DNA of 5,003 bases from a bacterium (lineage in GTDB: Bacteria > Fidelibacterota > Marinisomatia > Marinisomatales > JAHJCW01): the NCBI GenBank assembly GCA_030621275.1, contig JAUXHY010000128.1:1-5003 (forward strand), read 5' to 3'. The notes beneath the pieces are model-generated. The model had not been told where the DNA came from. It ran no database searches and was given only the letters and a program-made list of their open reading frames with translations. Both the position numbers and the translations under genes were made by a program. Numbering within the stretch: position 1 is the first letter of the stretch; each line of letters begins with the position of its first letter. Shown here piece by piece: positions 1-5,003 of this stretch.

Positions 1-691
1 GGACTATAATTTTTATCCTAATTTTACCCTCGATGTTTATACCTTCAGGATATTCAGGATACGGGTCATCTACAATATTTCTTTTTACACCTTCCCAACT
101 AATTTCATACGGTTTGTCAAATTTTACATCACCGCCTTTTTGACCCGGAACTGCAATTACATCAACTTTTTCACCAACTGATTTGTCGGATGGTTTACTA
201 CCGGGCTTTAAAGTGTTAAATTTATCATCATCTAAACTAGACAAATTATCGTTTACGCCATGAATAGTTTCTCTTTTTATACTAATTCCTTCAACCACCT
301 GTCCTGATTTTGCTAATTGTCCTTGGCTTTCTATCGGAATTCGATCTATGTCGCGTTCTGTCATTCGTCTTGTTGGTAAATCTACCTTTCTCTTTGATGT
401 TATTGTTTTTGTATTCGGTTGTGATGTGCGCGGTGCAGATGCAACTATAGGTTGATATGTAGGAGTAGTAGATACAACCTTAGGAGTCGGTGGTGCTGGA
501 GACAAAACATTTTTCTCGATTACAGGTAGATCTATTGGACTGTAATTAGAAAATGTTACATCCGTGTATTCTGATATATCGATTGGATTATCATAAATAA
601 CCAATAGAAAAATTAGTGACAATAATCCATGTAATAATATTGAGGCAATCCAACCTTCATAATTTGATGTGATTATTGATTTATTGTTCAT
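1..691 (-). CDS. tonB: TonB-type energy transducer, partial (3' end beyond left edge)
   Basis: This frame is open from the ATG at 691-689 to the window edge and gives 230 residues. TonB proteins sit in the inner membrane, take energy from ExbB/ExbD and pull on outer-membrane receptors. A short cytoplasmic N-terminus is followed by one membrane segment at about residues 13-33, with a histidine at residue 21 (LLHGLLSLIF) in the place of the conserved transmembrane His of E. coli TonB. A long polar linker follows, only mildly proline-rich (PAPPTP at 65-70), then a WEG motif near 199-201. The start of the TonB C-terminal domain is visible at 210-230: PYPEYPEG, then IEGKIRIKI, matching the usual YP...GxVxVxF pattern. 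The rest of that domain is missing. The start is supported by the ATGA overlap with the exbD stop (691-688), which implies translational coupling; no Shine-Dalgarno is evident. Seen: TM, His, YP motif. Known: the family role. Inferred: partnership with the barrel upstream. Confidence 0.88.
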   Translation of the reverse strand, partial: MNNKSIITSNYEGWIASILLHGLLSLIFLLVIYDNPIDISEYTDVTFSNYSPIDLPVIEKNVLSPAPPTPKVVSTTPTYQPIVASAPRTSQPNTKTITSKRKVDLPTRRMTERDIDRIPIESQGQLAKSGQVVEGISIKRETIHGVNDNLSSLDDDKFNTLKPGSKPSDKSVGEKVDVIAVPGQKGGDVKFDKPYEISWEGVKRNIVDDPYPEYPEGINIEGKIRIKIIV

Positions 692-1089
692 TCTGATTTT
701 TCAGTAGCAATATTGAAATTAGTAGCTCCTACTTTTTTGCCTATATCCAAAATAGCAACAGTTTGTTCTATTGTGACTCCTTTGTCAGCTCGTATAATAA
801 TTGCTTGTTCAGGGTTGATTGCCATCAATTGATTCCATTTTGCAGGTAAATCTGTAATGGACACCTGCCCTTGATTTAAATATATCAAACCCTTTTTTGT
901 AATAGTGATAGTGATGCTCTTTTCATTTGTAGACTCAGCAGTATCGGAAACCGGTAATTTTACTTTTATTCCAGGTTGAATGATAAAAGATGACGACAGT
1001 AAAAAGAAAATTAGCAACAGCATTACAATATCAGTTAATGATGAAAACGAGAAGGTATCTAATACTTTATTTTCTGCTCTAATTTTCAT
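688..1089 (-). CDS. exbD: ExbD/TolR-family biopolymer transport protein
   Basis: This 133-residue protein has the normal ExbD/TolR size and layout. A short N-terminal cytoplasmic stretch leads into one membrane helix at about residues 17-37 (SLTDIVMLLLIFFLLSSSF). Asp20 at the start of that helix corresponds to the essential proton-carrying Asp of ExbD (D25 in E. coli). The periplasmic domain follows, with a VKLP segment at 43-46 resembling the family's VxLP motif, and the typical IIIRADKGVTIEQ strand-loop-helix and GATNFNIAT ending. ExbD dimers sit in the ExbB pentamer pore and convert proton flow into movement of TonB. The gene begins inside the 3' end of exbB (11-nt overlap, different frame) with no clear Shine-Dalgarno, and its stop overlaps the tonB start, so the three are probably translated together. 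TolR is the main alternative name; the TonB-like gene next door favours ExbD. Confidence 0.95.
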   Translation of the reverse strand: MKIRAENKVLDTFSFSSLTDIVMLLLIFFLLSSSFIIQPGIKVKLPVSDTAESTNEKSITITITKKGLIYLNQGQVSITDLPAKWNQLMAINPEQAIIIRADKGVTIEQTVAILDIGKKVGATNFNIATEKSE

Positions 1090-1723
1090 ATTGAATATTC
1101 TGTTGTGTTTGTCTTGTTTCTAAAATTGTATCAACCAACTCCTTTGAATTCGATTCAATTTCAAAAGCCATGTGATTTATTTTTGCGGTGAAGAAATTGT
1201 AATAGATAAAAGCAACAATACCCACACCAAGTCCGGTAGCTGTAGTCATAAGAGCTTCCCATATTCCGCCGGCGAGTACATCAGCATTCACATTTCCACC
1301 TAATCTTTCAATTTCCATGAATGCGCTCATCATACCGGTAACGGTACCTAAGAATCCTGTTAATGGCGCCACACCGGCTATTGTTGCAAGTAAACTCATA
1401 TTTTTTTCCATCAGATGTACTTGTTCTATACCTGTTGCTTCCATATATGATTCAATTCCATCTTTATCGAGATGTGAATGCAACAAGCCTTCCTTTAGAA
1501 CTAAGGGAACGGCTCCTTTGGATCCAGTACATAGATTAATTGCTTCATCCTTTTTGCCGCCGGCAATCAATGCTTTTAGTTCATACATAATATGATTGGT
1601 CTTTGTTTTAAATCGACTTAAATCAATATGTTTATTTACAATTAATACAACCGCAACTATAGAAAATAATACAATCGGTATCATCAACCATCCACCTTTA
1701 GCAAATATTGCAAGTAGATTCAT
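1079..1723 (-). CDS. exbB: MotA/TolQ/ExbB proton channel protein
   Basis: This 214-residue inner-membrane protein forms the proton channel of a Ton-type motor. Three membrane segments are visible: about residues 13-30, 110-135 and 157-178. A cytoplasmic region of about 80 residues lies between the first two, as in ExbB and TolQ. Family motifs are clear: the second segment has PLTGFLGTVTGMM (Thr127 aligning by eye with pore Thr148 of E. coli ExbB), and the third begins GIWEALMTTATGLGVGI (Glu156 and Thr161 aligning with Glu176 and Thr181). The start ATG is preceded by GGAGG four bases upstream, the only strong ribosome binding site in the cluster. The gene follows the barrel gene by 33 nt and overlaps exbD by 11 nt. 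TolQ is possible by sequence family alone, but no TolA, TolB or Pal is in view and the third gene has a TonB-like end. Confidence 0.95.
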   Translation of the reverse strand: MNLLAIFAKGGWLMIPIVLFSIVAVVLIVNKHIDLSRFKTKTNHIMYELKALIAGGKKDEAINLCTGSKGAVPLVLKEGLLHSHLDKDGIESYMEATGIEQVHLMEKNMSLLATIAGVAPLTGFLGTVTGMMSAFMEIERLGGNVNADVLAGGIWEALMTTATGLGVGIVAFIYYNFFTAKINHMAFEIESNSKELVDTILETRQTQQNIQYEN

Positions 1724-1756
1724 TTTTCCTCCAAGAAATATTTAATTATTTAAATT
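1724..1756 (-). other. Barrel-exbB intergenic gap (33 nt)
   Basis: This is the longest non-coding stretch in the window. It is AT-rich and holds the exbB ribosome binding site but no hairpin plus U-run terminator and no convincing -35/-10 pair, which supports read-through from the barrel gene into exbB. Confidence 0.7.
1728..1734 (-). promoter_or_regulatory. Ribosome binding site of exbB
   Basis: On the minus strand the sequence reads TTGGAGGAAAAATG, a strong Shine-Dalgarno core (GGAGG at 1732-1728) four bases before the exbB start. It fixes the start codon. No other gene start in the window has a comparable site, so ribosomes probably reload here after the barrel gene, while exbD and tonB appear to depend on coupling. 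Confidence 0.85.
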
Positions 1757-3640
1757 TTACCAAAAAACTTTTATTCCACCCCAGCCGTTAAATTGAGGTG
1801 CGTTATAACCCTTCCAAATTTCATAATCTAAATTTAATAAATTGTTCAATTGACCATAGATTTCAACATGATCTCCAATCTTTTTACTGACTGAAAAATT
1901 ACCAATGAAATATGGTTCCATTACTTCATTATTGTTGAATTGTGATATGAATTGTTCACTTATAAATTGTCCGTTCAACATTAATTCGATACCATAACCG
2001 GGTAATGTTCTTATAGTAAAATCGAAATCAAATTCAGGTAAATATGGGATTTGATCAATATTATTACCCGTTGTAATATCGTAATATTTGTACCCGGTGG
2101 ATGACCATATAGAAATATAATTATTAATTCTCCAGTTTAGTGAAGCACGGATTTCGTGTAATACTATATCATTTCCATATATAATGTCCCAATGTCCAAG
2201 ATTTTTATCTTCAGTGCTCCAATCTTGTGGTATGAAAATGCCATAATTATTGATATCTTTATAATTATAAAATGTTTCGAAGGATAAATCATAAGTTCCT
2301 GATCGTTTCCAACCAATCTTTAAGTTTGACTCAATATCTCTATATGTTAGAGGAGCTGACATGTTGATATACGGATTAATATTTAGTATTTGAATTAGAG
2401 ATATATTTTCTAATGTAGGTTCAAATATACCAAAAATACTACCGATAGGACCTAAATTAAACTCCATACCTAATATTGGATATATCGATGTAAGATCACT
2501 CTCATTTGGCACTAGATTATTTTCATCTCCTTCAAATATTAAACCATGTTCATTATTGCTGTAATGGTAGGATAAATTTAATCCACCCTTCACCTTTAAA
2601 TTACGAGCGAACACGTGTTCGATAGTTGAACGTACGTTCACAAATAATGAATTACTAAGTAATTCATTATTTGTGATATCATCTCGAACTTTTTCTATGT
2701 ATTTTATTGGTACTTGATCAGTATTTTTTTCTACCCAAGCATGCAAACTGTCCAGTTGATCGGGATTTAGAGGAATTTCAATACGGTCAGAGATTATTTT
2801 AATATTACCCGTCAAGAATGATGTGCCAATTGTTTTACTAATATTAAGGTCTGTCCATAAACCCCAATTGAATAGTTGTGAATTTTCAGGATCCATATAT
2901 CGAACTCCGGCATCCCACCGTAAATTTGCTAGTTCCCAACCAGTAATTCCTGTAGTACTTGAAAAATCTAAATTTATTCTAGATCTTTTCTCATGAGGAT
3001 TTACCAAAGCCCCATAAAAGTTATATGTATTGTCTGTTAATGTAAATTGAGTTTTGTTTTGTACATAGCGGTTAAAACGATGGATATTCGTCAACGTATT
3101 TCTGAAAAAATAATAATCCGAATTTTCAACATGACCGCTATTCCATCGGTAATCCATGTCAACAAATAATTCATCATCGATATATTGTTTCATCAATTTT
3201 ATTCCGGCATTTATATCATTGTATCTACCATAGGATGAATAAAATTCGTTACTTATATTTGTTGTTGGATAGAAGATAGATTGATCCATCTTTATACCGC
3301 CGGCTCCCGATATAAGTCGATTATCTTTTCCTTCGCCCGTAGGATTTGCAGTAATAATTGGTATGTTAGTTTTAATTGTAGTCTTTTCCGAATCAGGTAC
3401 ATTTGTGATTATTCTTTCACCGACAATTGTGTGTTCTTTTAATTCAATAATAGGTAAACCGGGATCAGTGGCTTTTACTTGTTTAGGTTTTTCTTGTGTA
3501 GTTAAAGTTGTGTCTTGTGGAACTGTGGTTGTCTTTGTCGGTTTTTTCTTTTGAGAAAAACCGATCGAATTAATAATGATAAAAATAAGTAATATGTATA
3601 CCGGTGTCTTCCAAAGGTTTTTATTATTAATAATTTTCAT
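1757..3640 (-). CDS. TonB-dependent-receptor-like outer-membrane beta-barrel protein, apparently plugless
   Basis: This 627-residue protein has an N-terminal signal peptide (positive start, hydrophobic core at about 13-27, likely cleavage after GFS at 29). A Lys/Thr/Pro-rich linker (about 30-60) leads to a TonB-box-like segment at 65-77 (IELKEHTIVGERI). From about residue 125 to the end, alternating polar/hydrophobic strands and aromatic girdles (SSYGRY, MDYRWNSG, YHYSNN) indicate a beta barrel of roughly 500 residues, enough for 16-22 strands. The last 30 residues (NNLLNLDYEIWKGYNAP, then GGIKVFW) match the closing strands of TonB-dependent receptors, including a terminal aromatic. Only about 50 residues separate the TonB-box-like segment from the barrel, too few for the usual plug of over 100 residues. 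The substrate cannot be told from sequence. The gene begins 2 nt after the TPR stop and is followed by exbB, so this barrel is the probable client of the adjacent Ton motor. A porin-like or structural barrel role is the alternative. Confidence 0.82.
   Translation of the reverse strand: MKIINNKNLWKTPVYILLIFIIINSIGFSQKKKPTKTTTVPQDTTLTTQEKPKQVKATDPGLPIIELKEHTIVGERIITNVPDSEKTTIKTNIPIITANPTGEGKDNRLISGAGGIKMDQSIFYPTTNISNEFYSSYGRYNDINAGIKLMKQYIDDELFVDMDYRWNSGHVENSDYYFFRNTLTNIHRFNRYVQNKTQFTLTDNTYNFYGALVNPHEKRSRINLDFSSTTGITGWELANLRWDAGVRYMDPENSQLFNWGLWTDLNISKTIGTSFLTGNIKIISDRIEIPLNPDQLDSLHAWVEKNTDQVPIKYIEKVRDDITNNELLSNSLFVNVRSTIEHVFARNLKVKGGLNLSYHYSNNEHGLIFEGDENNLVPNESDLTSIYPILGMEFNLGPIGSIFGIFEPTLENISLIQILNINPYINMSAPLTYRDIESNLKIGWKRSGTYDLSFETFYNYKDINNYGIFIPQDWSTEDKNLGHWDIIYGNDIVLHEIRASLNWRINNYISIWSSTGYKYYDITTGNNIDQIPYLPEFDFDFTIRTLPGYGIELMLNGQFISEQFISQFNNNEVMEPYFIGNFSVSKKIGDHVEIYGQLNNLLNLDYEIWKGYNAPQFNGWGGIKVFW
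2608..2621. repeat. Perfect 14-bp palindrome, GAAC-N4-GTTC type
   Basis: CGAACACGTGTTCG is a perfect palindrome inside the barrel gene (codons 340-345). Its core has the GAAC-N4-GTTC form known from the LexA/DinR box of Gram-positive bacteria. It is followed by a second palindrome with the same outer half-sites. Function is unproven; it lies deep in coding sequence. Confidence 0.5.
2627..2640. repeat. Second perfect 14-bp palindrome, GAAC-N4-GTTC type
   Basis: TGAACGTACGTTCA is a perfect palindrome whose centre is 19 bp from the centre of the previous one and which shares its GAAC/GTTC half-sites. It spans codons 334-338 of the barrel gene. Its last three bases are also the first three of the long inverted repeat next to it. 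Confidence 0.5.
2638..2676. repeat. Perfect 39-nt inverted repeat (19-bp arms, 1-nt centre)
   Basis: The arms 2638-2656 and 2658-2676 are exact reverse complements around a single base at 2657; the left arm begins TCACAAATAATG and the right arm ends CATTATTTGTGA. The repeat lies in the barrel coding sequence (codons 322-334, ITNNELLSNSLFV) without breaking the frame. In RNA it could form a long AU-rich hairpin with a small loop. It has no following U-run on the minus strand, so it does not look like an intrinsic terminator. Confidence 0.85.
3410..3448 (-). other. TonB-box-like segment of the barrel protein
   Basis: Residues 65-77 read IELKEHTIVGERI, close to the general TonB-box pattern of acidic residue, short hydrophobic stretch (I/V-T-V-like), then G-x-R. 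It lies about 36 residues after the likely signal peptidase site, exposed to the periplasm. Interaction with TonB is inferred from the pattern and from the neighbouring tonB gene. Confidence 0.55.
3554..3640 (-). other. Signal peptide of the barrel protein
   Basis: Residues 1-29 have Lys/Asn-rich charge at the N-terminus, a strongly hydrophobic core (VYILLIFIII) and a small-residue ending NSIGFS before QKKK, consistent with Sec export and type I cleavage. There is no cysteine at the cleavage site, so it is not a lipoprotein. Confidence 0.8.
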
Positions 3641-3642
3641 AA

Positions 3643-5003
3643 CTAGTTTCTTAACCTGTCAAGTCCGGCTGTTGCTTCTATGGAAAACTGATTTCCCGAA
3701 TTATTTTCTAAAACGATATTATAAAGCTTAATAGCTTCATCCTTATTATTGAGTTTTTCCTGACAAATTGCAGCGTCAAGCGTACTGGAATAAACCCAAT
3801 ATTCGTGTCGGGGATATAAATACCTGACCTTTAACAATTCTTCAAGAGCCATTGAGTAGTTATCTTGTGATAAATGAGACCAGCCAATAAGATATTGTGC
3901 TTCTGCTGCAACTACATCCGTTCGTCGAGCAATTACCGATTTAAAGTGTGTAATTGCGCTTGGAACATCGCCTTCTGCGGCGACAATTCTCCCTAATTTG
4001 TTATGTGCTTCATCAGATTCAGCCGTTTCAGGGAAGTTATTAATTATATATTGATAATTTGATTTTGCAGAATCTATTTTGTCTAAATTTTCTTGAGTTT
4101 TTCCTATTCCTAAATAAGCAGTGGTGGTCTCCTGTGATTCAGGATAATTTCTAATTGCCTTTCGATAAGTAACCTCAGCCTTACTGTACTCATTTTGCGA
4201 GGAATAGATTTCACCAAGTTTAACTAAAGAGAATGAAGCGATATTACTATTTGGATAGTTAGTGGCAATTCTTTCATAATACGATATAGCGCTATTTGTA
4301 TTTCCTTTCATCAGGAAAGCGTCGCCGGTACCTAGGTAGGCATTTGCTGCAAGTGGATCATTGGGATACTTATCTATAACTATTTTAAATTGATTAATAG
4401 CTTTATCTGGTTGTTCCTTTACTAAATAAGAATCGGCATTTTTCAATAACAGTTCAACGGAAAAATTACTTTCCGGGTTTTGATTTACATAATTTTCAAC
4501 CACCGAATTTGCTTCATCTGTCCTACCAAGAATTAAATATGAATCTTGAGCTCCTGTGACGGCATCGCCAATAACTGGGCTATTTGGAAAATAGGAAATG
4601 ATATAATTATAATTTTTTATTGCGCTCTCATAATTTTGCAAATTATAGTAGGCATTTCCTAAATCAATATATGTATTATCAAGATGATTACTATTAGGAT
4701 AATTATTTATCAAATTTTGATATAGAGTAATAGAATTTTCAGGTTTATTCAATTGTCGAAGGTTTAATGATGCTACTTCGAATATAGCATCATCTGCAAA
4801 TTCGCTTAACGGATAATTCTCGTAAATTGATTCAAACTCCTTAATAGCATTGTTATGGCGAGCCAAATTTGACAAAGTACGAGCAATTTGATAGGACGTT
4901 CTTATTTTTAATGCATCATTTGATTTATCACGTTTGATAATCTGTTGAGCTGATTTATACGATGATAATGCATTTTTAAAATCTTTTATGATAAAGTAGC
5001 AAT
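3643..5003 (-). CDS. Multi-repeat TPR protein, partial (5' end beyond right edge)
   Basis: The frame is open from the right edge to the TAG at 3645-3643, at least 452 residues. A TTG at 4875-4873 could be read as a start, but the upstream 42 codons are open and continue the repeat pattern (FKNALSSYKSA, then SYQIARTLSNLARHNNAIKEF), so the true start is outside the window. The visible part is almost wholly TPR-like helical pairs of about 35-38 residues; some eleven units are marked by a recurring NYPNS-type turn (ENYPLS, NNYPNS, SYFPNS, DKYPND, TNYPNS, RNYPES, NNFPET). Such long-turn TPRs are common in envelope proteins such as the CpoB/YbgF and BamD families, which scaffold protein contacts. 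No enzymatic domain is visible. The gene stops 2 nt before the barrel start, so the two are almost certainly co-transcribed. A periplasmic location is inferred only; the export signal, if any, is off the edge. Confidence 0.88.
   Translation of the reverse strand, partial: CYFIIKDFKNALSSYKSAQQIIKRDKSNDALKIRTSYQIARTLSNLARHNNAIKEFESIYENYPLSEFADDAIFEVASLNLRQLNKPENSITLYQNLINNYPNSNHLDNTYIDLGNAYYNLQNYESAIKNYNYIISYFPNSPVIGDAVTGAQDSYLILGRTDEANSVVENYVNQNPESNFSVELLLKNADSYLVKEQPDKAINQFKIVIDKYPNDPLAANAYLGTGDAFLMKGNTNSAISYYERIATNYPNSNIASFSLVKLGEIYSSQNEYSKAEVTYRKAIRNYPESQETTTAYLGIGKTQENLDKIDSAKSNYQYIINNFPETAESDEAHNKLGRIVAAEGDVPSAITHFKSVIARRTDVVAAEAQYLIGWSHLSQDNYSMALEELLKVRYLYPRHEYWVYSSTLDAAICQEKLNNKDEAIKLYNIVLENNSGNQFSIEATAGLDRLRN

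Noticed and set aside
1317..1595. Plus-strand open frame of 92 codons
   Set aside because: It lies wholly antisense to the well-supported exbB gene, has no recognisable domain, and is best explained as a shadow of the exbB coding frame.
688..1723. Assignment of the motor pair to TolQ/TolR of the Tol-Pal system
   Set aside because: The motor family cannot exclude it, but the downstream gene has a TonB-like TM histidine and YP-containing C-terminal domain, no TolB or Pal is present, and a TonB-dependent-type barrel is adjacent.
3363..3554. Plus-strand open frame of 63 codons rich in Val and Phe
   Set aside because: It is antisense to the signal peptide and tether of the barrel protein; its hydrophobic composition follows from the Lys/Thr-rich codons on the other strand.
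3539..3563. Imperfect inverted repeat CGGTTTTT...AAAAACCG
   Set aside because: It has 8-bp arms made mostly of A and T runs, falls in the barrel's early codons (GFSQKKKP), and is not followed by a U-run; it is too weak to call a terminator or regulatory hairpin.
3643..5003. Direct DNA repeats in the TPR gene
   Set aside because: The repetition is at protein level (diverged TPR units with NYPNS-like turns); no long identical DNA repeats were seen, so it is not a tandem repeat array or CRISPR.

Overview
The window is a fully packed minus-strand gene cluster that reads from high to low coordinates and runs off both edges. In transcription order it holds: a long tetratricopeptide-repeat (TPR) protein, 5' end outside the window; an outer-membrane beta-barrel protein related to TonB-dependent receptors; a MotA/TolQ/ExbB-type proton channel; an ExbD/TolR-type partner; and a TonB-type energy transducer whose C-terminal domain is cut by the left edge. 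The only non-coding bases are 2 nt between the TPR and barrel genes and 33 nt between the barrel and exbB genes. exbB and exbD overlap by 11 nt, and exbD and tonB overlap through an ATGA junction. No promoter, terminator, RNA gene, mobile element or CRISPR array is visible, so the promoter should lie beyond the right edge and the terminator beyond the left.

The organism is a diderm (Gram-negative envelope) bacterium with AT-rich DNA, roughly one third G+C by eye. A clear GGAGG ribosome binding site ahead of exbB argues against typical Bacteroidetes, which seldom use Shine-Dalgarno sites. The general style (TPR protein, plug-poor TonB-dependent-type barrel, ExbB, ExbD and TonB with a 'WEG' motif before its C-terminal domain) resembles Ignavibacteria/Chlorobi and neighbouring lineages of the FCB group. 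This placement is an inference from family resemblance and is not certain.

The genes appear to form a self-contained Ton system. ExbB and ExbD would use the proton gradient across the inner membrane to energise TonB, and TonB would reach across the periplasm to the barrel, which carries a TonB-box-like segment just after its signal peptide. The TPR protein is probably a periplasmic or envelope scaffold; its role is unknown. The most unusual points are that the barrel seems to lack a normal-sized plug domain, and that three perfect palindromes (14, 14 and 39 nt) lie side by side inside the barrel coding sequence at 2608-2676.
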